A stretch of 64,000 nucleotides of DNA, from NCBI RefSeq assembly GCF_963676685.1, contig NC_092357.1, forward strand, positions 16,233,607 to 16,297,606, written 5' to 3'. A model generated the notes under the pieces. It was not told the origin of the DNA. It worked only from the letters and a program-made list of their open reading frames with translations, and searched no databases. Source of the stretch: Mytilus edulis. Lineage: Eukaryota > Mollusca > Bivalvia > Mytilida > Mytilidae. Position numbers and translations under genes: made by a program. Positions 43,354 through 54,865 of this stretch are shown here, one piece after another (positions within the stretch are counted from its first letter, which is position 1; the number at the start of each line of letters is the position of its first letter).

Positions 43354-45730
43354 TAATAATAATGACGTAAATGTTGCCGCGACAAAAATTACAGAAACTA
43401 TATTAAAAATAGCTGCAAAACATATACCTTGTAAATTTGTCAAGTTTAGATCTCAAGACCCGCCATGGCTAACTGGTCATATAAAAAAACTAATTCGGCG
43501 CCGAAAAAGACTTCATAAAATGGCAAAAAAGAAAAATACTGCTGATTCTTGGCGACAATTTCGGTATGTTAGGAATCAATGCATAAATTTCATAAAAACA
43601 GCTAAACTTGACTTTTTCAACAAACAAATAAATATTATAGAGAATCCAGAAACCAATGTTAAGAATTGGTGGAAGCTTTTAAGAAATTTATCTGGACAGC
43701 CTTCGAAAGCGTCAAATTACCCCCCTTTGTTAGTAAAAAATGAATATATAGAAGACGATAATGAAAAATCAAACGCATTTAATCTCTTTTTTTGTAAGCA
43801 AGCTACCGTGGATGATTCTAAAGCGTCTGTTCCTAATACCCCCATGTCCGATGATATACCAATTTTAAACAATATTATAATAACCGAAGAGGAAGTGTTT
43901 GATCACTTGTCTCTGTTAGATGTCACTAAAGCGACGGGCCCTGATGAAATTAGCGGTAGGCTTCTGAAGTATGCTGCTCGAGAGTTAAGTAGGCCCCTGG
44001 CTCAGCTTTTCAATAAATCTATACGTGAAGCTGTGTATCCAGAAACCTGGAAATTAGCAAGCGTTATACCAGTTTTCAAAAGTGGTGATAGAGAACTGGT
44101 GTCAAACTATAGACCGATATCACTTTTGTCGATCATTGGTAAGAGTATGGAACGTTGTGTTTTTAAGCACTTCTTCAACTTTTTAACAAAACATAAAATA
44201 ATAACAAGTGTCCAGTCAGGTTTCATGCCTGGAGATTCTACAATTAACCAACTTTTACACATAACAGATTTATTTGGCAAAGCTCTAGACGCAGGAAAAG
44301 AGATTCGTGTTGTCTTTTTTGATATAAGTCGTGCTTTCGATCGAGTCTGGCATGAAGGTCTTATTTATAAACTTAAAAATATTGGAATAAGAGGAAACCT
44401 ATTAAAGTGGTTTATGAGCTATTTATCAAATCGAAAACAAAAAGTTGTTATTTCAGGTCAATCCTCTGATACTTTTGGTGTAAATGCTGGCGTCCCTCAA
44501 GGATCAATATTAGGCCCCTTACTTTTTTTAGTATATATAAATGACATTGTAAACGACATAGACTGTAATATAAAACTATATGCTGACGATACTTCCCTTT
44601 TCATAGTAGTTGAAGATGAATATGCAGCAGCGAGCAAACTTAATTCTGATATAGAGACTATCAACAATTGGTCAGTCCAATGGCTTGTAAATTTTAATGC
44701 AAAAAAGACTGAAGCTATGACAGTTTCCAAGAAATCAGTTAAACCCCATCATCCACCTCTTTATATGAATGATGATATGATTTCAGAAGTAGAAAGCCAT
44801 AAACACCTTGGTTTAATTTTTCATGAGGATGGTTCATGGCATTCTCATGTCAATAAAATAATTGAAAAGATAACACCTAGATTAAATTTATTTCGTGCCT
44901 TGAAATTCAAATTGAAAAGAAAGTATTTACAAACTATATATTTAAGTTTTATCCGACCTTTATTTGAATATACAGATATCATTTGGGACAACATTCCAGA
45001 CTATTTAAGTGACAAACTAGAAAATATGCAACTTGAAGCGGCTAGGATAGTTACTGGTGGTACTAAGTTATCGTCCATAAATAAATTATACGACGAAACA
45101 GGATGGGAGTTACTATCAGAAAGACGTAAAAAACACAAAATTATAAAATTTCATGAAATGTTTCACAATAAGACCCCCGATTATTTAAGCGACATTATCC
45201 CTCAGCAATTGTTTAATATTCATAATTATGACACACGACGAACGAATGACACGCAACATATAAAGTGTAGAACTGCATTTTACCAGAAATCTTTTCTCCC
45301 CTCAGTTATTCGATCCTGGAATGCTATTCCGGACGATATCAGACTAAGTCCATCTAAGTTTACACTTAAAAGTTACCTTAATCAAAATGTAAGAAAAATG
45401 CCAAATTATTATTTTTATGGAGACAGGAAAGGACAAATACTTCATGCCAGACTTCGGATGGATTGTAGCAATCTAAACGAACATTTATTTAAGAGAAATC
45501 TTGTAGAAAGTAAAAACTGTACCTGTGGTAGAATCGAGAGCAGTAAGCATTTTCTCCTCGAGTGTTATAATTACTCCCTTGTCCGAAAACGTACGATAAA
45601 AAAAATTCCCTTCCCATACAATATAGAAACACTCCTATTTGGCTGCAATAACCTTAATCAAGAGGAAAATGTACTCGTGTTTAAACAAGTGCAACAATTT
45701 TTGGTAGATTCGAAGCGTTTTGGCTAATAG
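43354..45730 (+). CDS. LINE ORF2, C-terminal part: reverse transcriptase
   Basis: Continues the frame that stops at 32,742: the split Ile codon and the following INNNDVN read through without a shift, and the two parts add up to about 1,198 residues. The open frame alone has its first ATG at 43,520. RT blocks: FDHLSLLDVTKATGPDEISG, WKLASVIPVFKSG, YRPISLLSIIGKSMER, VFFDISRAFDRVWHEGL, GVPQGSILGPLLFLVYINDI, LYADDTSLF (catalytic YADD at 44,579-44,590). The C-terminal end has CTCGRIESSKHFLLEC, a zinc motif as in other LINEs. The type is CR1/L2-like (Jockey superclade). No stop or shift is seen, so this LINE was probably intact before the LTR element inserted. Confidence 0.9.
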
Positions 45731-45995
45731 CGTCGTTCGTGCATAATAAAGATCGTAATTGGGTGAGACACTCGACAATGTCCTGTAAACACACTCCGCC
45801 GCCGGCACATATATATATAGGAAAGATCTGATGAAAAAAAAATCAACTTTTTAGTGGCAGTTATTTCCCTTTATCTTTTTTCTACAGGGAGACGGATTAA
45901 TATAAGGGAAACCTTGTTTCCGAATCCTTTTGTAATATGTTAACACTGTATTTATATGTGTATGCCTGTACATGATTTTTTTCAAATAAAATATG
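45731..45995 (+). other. LINE 3' untranslated end
   Basis: Short 3' region with CACACTCCGCCGCCGGCACA and a terminal AAATAAAATATGTTTAAAG. The exact end is not fixed. Confidence 0.45.
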
Positions 45996-46299
45996 TTTAA
46001 AGTAATTACACCCCAATAACTTTACAAAAAGAAGGATCTATGTCTTTAATATTGCCCGTTTTATATGCAGAGTATAGACTTTCAGGATAACATGGGTTCT
46101 GCAATGGACGCTGGGCTATATTCTATCTTAATTTTATCATTGAGTTTTTCGTTGAATGATTTTATTTATTTTCTTCTTGTCGGGGTCTTTTTGAAATATA
46201 GCAATCGATAGGAAAGGCAGATGATTTGACTGGAAACTGATTGCGTGTTTACAATTAGTTGTTCAAATTGATAATTGATACAGCTTACAATTTCATGCA

Positions 46300-46500
46300 T
46301 AGCCTGTCTCCTTGAATGCCTTCTGAACTAGTACACATTTTTTCCAGGGCTAACATAGGCGGGATTTTCACGTTGCGTTGAAAACCCATTGTTGGCCTTC
46401 GACTGTTTTCTACTCTTTGGTAGGGTTGTTGTCGCTTTGAAATATTCCCCATTTCCCTTCTCAGTTTTATTTTGGAAACTTGAACCAGTAGATTATGTCC
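46300..46500 (+). repeat. Dispersed repeat (GTTGAAAACCCATTG type)
   Basis: Holds CTGAACTAGTACACATTTTT, GTTGAAAACCCATTGTTGGCC, GGTAGGGTTGTTGTCGCTTTG and TTCCCATTTCCC-like words. A second, diverged copy lies at 54,425-54,590. I associate the family with bivalves. A minus-strand frame here is not a gene. The neighbouring 46,501-47,085 shows nothing else. Confidence 0.6.
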
Positions 46501-47089
46501 AACAATCATGGTTTGAAAGTGGCTTTTATTGAAAAATAAGTATTTTAATTCAACACAAATTATAGACCCTTTAGATGTATTTTCAACATTAAAGTTAAAG
46601 CCACACGTGCAACATTTTAATACAATAGGTTTATGTTACATATAAATGGCATATGAATTCTTAAAATTGGCAATTTAAAATCAGTAATTTTCTCTTGTCC
46701 TGCTCCTGGCTAAAATATTGTACATACTAGTTGCAAATTACATTCAAGTATAATTTATCGTGCAGTGTCCTATATCTGGTTTAATTTTCAAAAGTTTTGA
46801 TTTGCATTTATGACAAAAATAAATTGTTTCGTTCACTTTTTAATACGTTATTGTATAAAATATTTGAGTGGTCCAGCAGCTAAAGTTAAACGATAGGCAG
46901 GCACATCCCATTGTTAGCTTATGTATGAAGAAATATTCTTTCTAAAATCATTCGTATACTTCTATGGTTAAATTTCCTTTTTCCCAAATCCACATCCACA
47001 AATCTGACTGCCATGTAAAGGTTACACATAAATTGATTGTCTTTATCAAAAGACTTACAAGTAAATATATTGATAATGCATTGCTTTTT

Positions 47090-47440
47090 AACACCCAGTG
47101 ATAAGTAATACATGTATGTGTTAATATAACAGAACTAGAACATGTGTATGTGTTTGATGTCCAGTTGCAAGTATTACATGCATACCAGGACAAGAGCATG
47201 CTATTTCTTTGATGTCCAGTAGCAAATATTACATGCATACCAGGACAAGAACATGTTAATGTTGGTTGATGGATTTATTTTTTTTTATGTTCATTGGCAA
47301 GTATTACATGCATATCAAGACAAGAACATGTTAATGTTGGCTGATGGATTTGTTTTAACAAGAACATGTTAATTTGTGTTATAGATATTTTCAATTTCCA
47401 GTGGCAAGTACTACATACTTATCAGGACAAGAACAGATGT
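47090..47440. repeat. Imperfect tandem repeat around ACATGCATACCAGGACAAGA
   Basis: Five diverged copies of GCAAGTATTACATGCATACC plus AGGACAAGAACATG, with spacing of about 60-110 bases. Minus-strand open frames here read the repeat. Confidence 0.7.
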
Positions 47441-47559
47441 ATGTGATATCAATATGAATCCTGCTTTATATTGGGCCAACAAACTATTTAATCCGATTAT
47501 GATGTACACTCTACCTGGACAGAATATTCTGAATAGAATATGATGTGTCTTTACTTTTA

Positions 47560-47736
47560 CTTTTTCGAGTCACATGCTTAGTGGAGAAGCAGCAACAAAA
47601 ATTGAAGACTATATAAAGAAGAAGATGTGGTATGATTGCCAATTAGACAACGATCCACAAAAGACCAAAATGACACAGACATTAACAACTATAGGTAACC
47701 GTACCGCCTTCAACTAGTTTGGTCTTGCTTTGGATT
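47560..47736. repeat. Dispersed repeat at the left edge of the minisatellite, with an inserted second repeat
   Basis: GTCACATGCTTAGTGGAGAA and AAAATTGAAGACTAT match 54,747-54,792 in order. The block at 47,605-47,715 (GATGTGGTATGATTGCCAAT, ACTATAGGTAACCGTACC) is the dispersed repeat also at 22,470. After it, GGTCTTGCTTTGGATTGAACC leads straight into the first minisatellite unit. Confidence 0.55.
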
Positions 47737-50425
47737 GAACCACCAACCTCTAACACTCAGTAGACATGAGTAGGTTGATTGAACCAACAACCTCTAACAC
47801 TCAGTAGACATGAGTAGGCTGATTGAACCAACAACCTCTAACACTCAGTAGACATGAGTAGGCTGATTGAACCAACATCCTCTAACACTCAGTAGACATG
47901 AGTAGGCTGATTTAACCAACAACCTCTAACACTCAGTAGACATGAGTAGGCTGATTGAACCAACAACCTCTAACACTCAGTAGACATGAGTAGGCTGATT
48001 GAACTAGCAACCTCTAACACTCAGTAGACATGAGTAGGCTGATTGAACTAACAACCTCTAACACTCAGTAGACATGAGTAGGCTGATTGAACTAACAACC
48101 TCTAACACTCAGTAGACATGAGTAGGCTGATTGAACTAGCAACCTCTAACACTCAGTAGACATGAGTAGGCTGATTGAACCAACAACCTCTTACACTCAG
48201 TAGACATGAGTAGGCTAATTGAACCAAAAACCTCTAACACTCAGTAGACATGAGTAGGCTAATTGAACCAACAACCTCTAACACTCAGTAGACATGAGTA
48301 GGCTGATTTAACCAACAAGCTCTAACATTCAGTAGACATGAGTAGGCTGATTTAACCAACAACCTCTAACACTCAGTAGACATGAGTAGGCTGATTTAAC
48401 CAACAACCTCTAACACTCAGTAGACATGAGTAGGCTGATTGAACTAGCAACCTCTAACACTCAGAAGACATCAGTAGGCTGATTGAACCAACAACCTCTA
48501 ACACTCAGTAGACATGAGTAGGCTGATTAAACCAACAACCTCAAACACTCAGTAGACATGAGTAGGCTGATTGAACTAGCAACCTCTAACACTCAGTAGA
48601 CATGAGTAGGCTGATTGAACTAGCAACCTCTAACACTCAGTAGACATGAGTAGGCTGATTGAACCAACAACCTCTAACACTCAGTAGACATGAGTAGGCT
48701 GATTGAACTAACAACCTCTAACATTCAGTAGACATGAGTAGGCTGATTTAACCAACAACCTCTAACACTCAGTAGACATGAGTAGGCTGATTTAACCAAC
48801 AACCTCTAACACTCAGTAGACATGAGTAGGCTGATTTAACCAAAAACCTCTAACACTCAGTAGACATGAGTAGGCTGATTCAACCAACAACGTCTAACAC
48901 TCAGTAGACATGAGTAGGCTGATTGAACTAGCAACCTCTAACACTCAGTAGACATGAGTAGGCTGATTGAACCAACAACCTCTAACACTCAGTAGACATG
49001 AGTAGGCTGATTGAACCAACAACCTCTAACACTCAGTAGACATGAGTAGGCTGATTGAACCAACAACCTCTAACACTCAGTAGACATGAGTAGGCTGATT
49101 GAACTAGCAACCTCTAACACTCAGTAGACATGAGTAGGCTGATTGAACCAACAACCTCTAACACTCAGTAGACATGAGTAGGCTGATTGAACCAACAACC
49201 TCTAACACTCAGTAGACATGAGTAGGCTGATTGAACTAGCAACCTCTAACACTCAGTAGACATGAGTAGGCTGATTTAACCAACAACCTCTAACACTCAG
49301 TAGACATGAGTAGGCTGATTGAACCAACAACCTCTAACACTCAGTAGACATGAGTAGGCTGATTGAACCAACAACCTCTAACACTCAGTAGACATGAGTA
49401 GGCTGATTGAACTAGCAACCTCTAACACTCAGTAGACATGAGTAGGCTGATTTAACCAACAACCTCTAACACTCAGTAGACATGAGTAGGCTGATTTAAC
49501 CAACAACCTCTAACACTCAGTAGACATGAGTAGGCTGATTGAACTAGCAACCTCTAACACTCAGTAAACATGAGTAGGCTGATTTAACCAACAACCTCTA
49601 ACACTCAGTAGACATGAGTAGGCTGATTGAACCAACAACCTCTAACACTCAGTAGACATGAGTAGGCTGATTGAACCAACATCCTCTAACACTCAGTAGA
49701 CATGAGTAGGCTGATTGAACCAACAACCTCCAACACTCAGTAGACATGAGTAGGCTAATTGAACCAACAACCTCTAACACTCAGTAGACATGAGTAGGCT
49801 GATTGAACCAACAACCTCTAACACTCAGTAGACATGAGTAGGCTGATTTATAACCAACAACCTCTAACACTCAGTAGACATGAGTAAGCTGCTTGAACCA
49901 ACAACCTCTAACACTCAGTAGACATGAGTAGGCTGATTGAACTAGCAACCTCTAACACTCAGTAGACATGAGTAGGCTGATTGAACCAACAACCTCTAAC
50001 ACTCAGTAGACATGAGTAGGCTGATTTAACCAACAACCTCTAACACTCAGTAGACATGAGTAGGCTGATTGAACTAACAACCTCTAACACTCAGTAGACA
50101 TGAGTAGGTTGATTGAACTAACAACCTCTAACACTCAGTAGACATGAGTAGGCTGATTCAACCAACAACGTCTAACACTCAGTAGACATGAGTAGGCTGA
50201 TTGAACTAGCAACCTCTAACACTCAGTAGACATGAGTAGGCTGATTGAACTAGCAACCTCTAACACTCAGTAGACATGAGTAGGCTGATTAAACCAACAA
50301 CCTCTAACACTCAGTAGACATGAGTAGGCTGATTTAACCAACAACCTCTAACACTCAGTAGACATGAGTAGGCTGATTAAACCAACAACCTCTAACACTC
50401 AGTAGACATGAGTAGGCTGATTTAA

Positions 50426-50815
50426 GGATGTCTGCTGCTCTAATTTAAAATAACAAGGATTTCATGTGGTTGCTTAAAATGAAAACAACTTTGATATTTA
50501 AACAAAATAAAGTAATAAAATCATTAGTCTTGTGTGTAGTTTTCAAAATACGAGACATTTAGAAAATGGCGGGAAAAGGGTTTTCTTCAGACTTTACTAT
50601 TTGTTAACATTGGAATTGTTTTTTACCCTTTAAACCAAGAAAAAATAACAAGGATTTCATGCCGCCGGATCACTAAATCTTAAATGATCTATTTAACAGA
50701 TTTATGAAGACAAAAGTGGGGTGTCGTGTAAAAAAAAATTAATACATTTGGATGGATAAAACCTGAGAAAATCGAAAATATGACAAGAATTCAAAAATAT
50801 GACCAGCAGACATCC
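50426..50815. mobile_element. piggyBac-like MITE, complete, in the minisatellite
   Basis: 390 bases with terminal inverted repeats GGATGTCTGCTG and CAGCAGACATCC, flanked on both sides by TTAA (50,422-50,425 and 50,816-50,819), the invariable target of piggyBac-type transposases. The target is the TTAA in the unit variant GATTTAACC. Non-coding. Confidence 0.85.
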
Positions 50816-53057
50816 TTAACCAGCAACCTCTAACACTCAGTAGACTGATTTAACCAAAAACCTCTAACACTCAGTAGACATGAGTAGGCTGATTCAACCA
50901 ACAACGTCTAACACTCAGTAGACATGAGTAGGCTGATTTATAACCAACAACCTCTAACACTCAGTAGACATGAGTAGGCTGATTGAACCAACAACCTCTA
51001 ACACTCAGTAGACATGAGTAGGCTGATTGAACCAACAACCTCTAACACTCAGTAGACATGAGTAGGCTGATTGAACTAGCAACCTCTAACACTCAGTAGA
51101 CATGAGTAGGCTGATTGAACCAACAACCTCTAACACTCAGTAGACATGAGTAGGCTGATTGAACCAACAACCTCTAACACTCAGTAGACATGAGTAGGCT
51201 GATTGAACCAACAACCTCTAACACTCAGTAGACATGAGTAGGCTGATTGAACTAGCAACCTCTAACACTCAGTAGACATGAGTAGGCTGATTGAACCAAC
51301 AACCTCTAACACTCAGTAGACATGAGTAGGCTGATTTAACCAACAACCTCTAACACTCAGTAGACATGAGTAGGCTGATTGAACTAGCAACCTCTAACAC
51401 TCAGTAGACATGAGTAGGCTGATTTAACCAACAACCTCTAACACTCAGTAGACATGAGTAGGCTGATTTAACCAACAACCTCTAACACTCAGTAGACATG
51501 AGTAGGCTGATTGAACCAACAACCTCTAACACTCAGTAGACATGAGTAGGCTGATTGAACTAGCAACCTCTAACACTCAGTAGACATGAGTAGGCTGATT
51601 TAACCAACAACCTCTAACACTCAGTAGACATGAGTAGGCTGATTTAACCAACAACCTCTAACACTCAGTAGACATGAGTAGGCTGATTGAACTAGCAACC
51701 TCTAACACTCAGTAGACATGAGTAGGCTGATTTAACCAACAACCTCTAACACTCAGTAGACATGAGTAGGCTGATTGAACCAACAACCTCTAACACTCAG
51801 TAGACATGAGTAGGCTGATTGAACCAACATCCTCTAACACTCAGTAGACATGAGTAGGCTGATTGAACCAACAACCTCCAACACTCAGTAGACATGAGTA
51901 GGCTAATTGAACCAACAACCTCTAACACTCAGTAGACATGAGTAGGCTGATTGAACCAACAACCTCTAACACTCAGTAGACATGAGTAGGCTGATTTATA
52001 ACCAACAACCTCTAACACTCAGTAGACATGAGTAAGCTGCTTGAACCAACAACCTCTAACACTCAGTAGACATGAGTAGGCTGATTGAACTAGCAACCTC
52101 TAACACTCAGTAGTCATGAGTAGGCTGATTGAACCAACAACCTCTAACACTCAGTAGACATGAGTAGGCTGATTGAACCAACATCCTCTAACACTCAGTA
52201 GACATGAGTAGGCTGATTGAACTAACAACCTCTAACACTCAGTAGACATGAGTAGGCTGATTTAACCAACAACCTCTAACACTCAGTAGACATGAGTAGG
52301 CTGATTGAACTAACAACCTCTAACACTCAGTAGACATGAGTAGGCTGATTGAACCAACATCCTCTAACACTCAGTAGACATGAGTAGGCTGATTGAACTA
52401 ACAACCTCTAACACTCAGTAGACATGAGTAGGCTGATTTAACCAACAACCTCTAACACTCAGTAGACATGAGTAGGCTGATTGAACTAACAACCTCTAAC
52501 ACTCAGTAGACATGAGTAGGCTGATTGAACCAACAACCTCTAACACTCAGTAGACATGAGTAGGCTGATTGAACCACCAACCTCTAACACTCAGTAGACA
52601 TGAGTAGGCTGATTGAACTAACAACCTCTAACACTCAGTAGACATGAGTAGGCTGATTGAACCAACAACCTCTAACACTCAGTAGACATGAGTAGGCTGA
52701 TTGAACTAACAACCTCTAACACTCAGTAGACATGAGTAGGCTGATTGAACTAGCAACCTCTAACACTCAGTAGACATGAGTAGGCTGATTAAACCAACAA
52801 CCTCTAACACTCAGTAGACATGAGTAGGCTGATTGAACTAACAACCTCTAACACTCAGTAGACATGAGTAGGCTGATTGAACTAACAACCTCTAACACTC
52901 AGTAGACATGAGTAGGCTGATTCAACCAACAACGTCTAACACTCAGTAGACATGAGTAGGCTGATTGAACTAGCAACCTCTAACACTCAGTAGACATGAG
53001 TAGGCTGATTAAACCAACAACCTCTAACACTCAGTAGACATGAGTAGGCTGATTTAA

Positions 53058-53442
53058 GGATGTCTGCTGCTCTAATTTAAAATAACAAGGATTTCATGTG
53101 GTTGCTTAAAATGAAAACAACTTTGATATTTAAACAAAATAAAGTAATAAAATCATTAGTCTTGTGTGTAGTTTTCAAAATACGAGACATTTAGAAAATG
53201 GCGGGAAAAGGGTTTTCTTCAGACTTTACTATTTGTTAACATTGGAATTGTTTTTTACCCTTTAAACCAAGAAAAAATAACAAGGATTTCATGCCGCCGG
53301 ATCACTAAATCTTAAATGATCTATTTAACAGATTTATGAAGTCAAAAGTGGGGTGTCGTGTAAAAAAAAAATTAATACATTTGGATGGATAAAACCTGAG
53401 AAAATCGAAAATATGACAAGAATTCAAAAATATGACCAGCAG
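53058..53442. mobile_element. Second copy of the MITE, right end deleted
   Basis: Nearly identical to 50,426-50,810, but the right end stops at ACCAGCAG and joins CCTCTAACAC directly; the rest of the terminal repeat and TTAA are gone. Both copies are followed by the same shortened unit (CTCAGTAGACTGATTTAACC), so this copy arose by duplication of the array and not by a new insertion. Confidence 0.9.
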
Positions 53443-53616
53443 CCTCTAACACTCAGTAGACTGATTTAACCAACAACCTCTAACACTCAGTAGACATGAG
53501 TAGGCTGATTTAACCAACAACCTCTAACACTCAGTAGACATGAGTAGGCTGCACTTATGTGGAAATACCAACTAGCTGTAGTATATGATTAGATCATTTT
53601 TGATTGATGAACTGAC

Positions 53617-53675
53617 CTAGCTGCGGAACCGTAGCTAACATAAGGACCTATAAAGAGCTACGGTTCCGCAGCTAG
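53617..53675. repeat. 59-bp foldback with perfect 20-bp arms
   Basis: CTAGCTGCGGAACCGTAGCT (53,617-53,636) and its exact reverse complement (53,656-53,675) around a 19-base loop. ACTGAC flanks it directly on both sides (53,611-53,616 and 53,676-53,681), like a target duplication. Confidence 0.85.
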
Positions 53676-53681
53676 ACTGAC

Positions 53682-54424
53682 CTGACAAGGATTCGTTTTC
53701 TCTTTACTAATTGCAAACATTGTTGCTTTCGATCCTCACAACTTCGTTAAAATCATAAACAACTTATCAAAAATGTCAACATTAAAGTTGCAAGTTCAAA
53801 CTTGCACATTACAGGTGCATTCAACTTGAATCTTAATTGACTAGAATTGTTCGTTTCCTACCAAAGGTCTGTGATTCTTTCCAGGTACTCCAACTTCCTT
53901 CACCAACTGAAAACAGTCATCACAATAAAATAAAGTGACATTACAAGAATGTGTATCCAGTACACGGATGCCCAACTCACATTATCATTTTCTATGTTCA
54001 TTGGACCGTAAAATTGGGGTAAGAACTCTAATTTGACATTACAATTAGAAAGATCATATCATAAGGAGCATATATAATAATAAATATATAATATATAATA
54101 AGTTTCAGGTTGATAGGACTTCAACTTCATCAAAAACTACCTCGACCAAAAACTTAAACCTGAAACTGGACAGACGAACAGACCAGAAAACATAATGCCG
54201 CTCTACAATCATAGGTGGGGCATCAAAAGTCTTGTAATATCCATACCTGTTAACTCTTCAAAATGGGCATTGATCCTCTTGTATGGTCATATCATATAAG
54301 TGTTTTAATCTACTATTATATTGTTTGAATAAGTACATGCACCTGTCCCAAGTCAGGAGCCTCTGGCATTTGTTAGTAAAGTTTAGTTCATTTATAGGTT
54401 TTGGAGTAAGTATGTCCTCCATTG
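53682..54424. other. Intergenic, no gene seen
   Basis: AT-rich with no supported gene. Short open frames at about 54,258-54,467 on the minus strand and 54,283-54,543 on the plus strand run through the dispersed repeat that follows. Confidence 0.4.
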
Positions 54425-54690
54425 TCACTGAACTAGTACACACATTTTTGCTTAGGGAACAGCTCAAGCATGCCTTTGTTGAAAACCCATTGATTGACTT
54501 TGGTTTTTTATTTTTATCTTTGGTCAGATTGTTGTCTTATTGACACAATACCCTTTTCCATTCTTAATCTTCCTTTTGTATGTATGTGATTGAAGACCAT
54601 ACTTTGACCTATAATGGTTTACTTTTACAAATTGTGACTTGGATGGAGAGTTGTCTCATTGGCACTCATACCACATCTTTTTATATATTT
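54425..54690 (+). repeat. Dispersed repeat (GTTGAAAACCCATTG type) plus repeat scrap
   Basis: GAACTAGTACACACATTTTTG, GTTGAAAACCCATTGATTG, GGTCAGATTGTTGTCTTATTG and ACCCTTTTCCATTCTTAATC match 46,330-46,475. At 54,640-54,685 GAGTTGTCTCATTGGCACTC is the end of the other dispersed repeat. Confidence 0.6.
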
Positions 54691-54739
54691 AAACACCCTT
54701 TTAACTCATTTGAATGTTTTAAGGTGTTCAGTTTAGTCC

Positions 54740-54865
54740 TTTAAGTTGCATGCTTAGCAGAGAAACAAACACCAATTTTAAAGTCTATCAGTTGACTAGA
54801 CCTAGGTTTTAAACCCATGACCTCTTGTACTTCATGTGAACTCCAGGTTGACATAACAACAAAGG
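54740..54865. repeat. Dispersed repeat related to the minisatellite origin
   Basis: GCATGCTTAGCAGAGAAACA then AATTTTAAAGTCTAT, then TTTTAAACCCATGACCTCTTG. The order matches 47,575-47,770, where the corresponding end is GGATTGAACCACCAACCTCT, the first minisatellite unit. Confidence 0.45.

Larger units (their letters stand above)
29707..45995 (+). mobile_element. CR1/L2-like LINE with 2A motif, split by an LTR element
   Basis: Plus-strand non-LTR retrotransposon: ORF1 (29,707-30,741), ORF2 in two parts (31,523-32,742 and 43,354-45,730), then a 3' untranslated part with AATAAAATATG at about 45,985. A minus-strand Ty3/gypsy element occupies 32,743-43,349 inside ORF2. Whether ORF1 belongs to the same copy as ORF2 is an inference: the 780-base gap between them is long and holds a tail-like CAAATCAAATCAAACC run near 30,980. 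Confidence 0.7.
47737..53560. repeat. 44-bp minisatellite, more than 100 units
   Basis: Unit of 44 bases containing CCTCTAACACTCAGTAGACA and TGAGTAGGCTGATTGAACC. Variants at the junction are GAACCAACAA, GAACTAGCAA, TTAACCAACAA and TTATAACCAACAA. About 61 units lie before the first MITE, about 51 between the MITEs and two to three after the second. Rare variant blocks recur: GAGTAAGCTGCTTG near 49,884 and 52,029, and CCTCCAACACTC near 49,727 and 51,868. These show multi-unit duplications of about 2.14 kb. No coding frame; stops in the unit on both strands. Confidence 0.97.

Noticed and set aside
47737..53560. CRISPR-like regular repeat array
   Set aside because: The 44-bp units are head to tail with no unique spacers, and the context is eukaryotic; it is a minisatellite.
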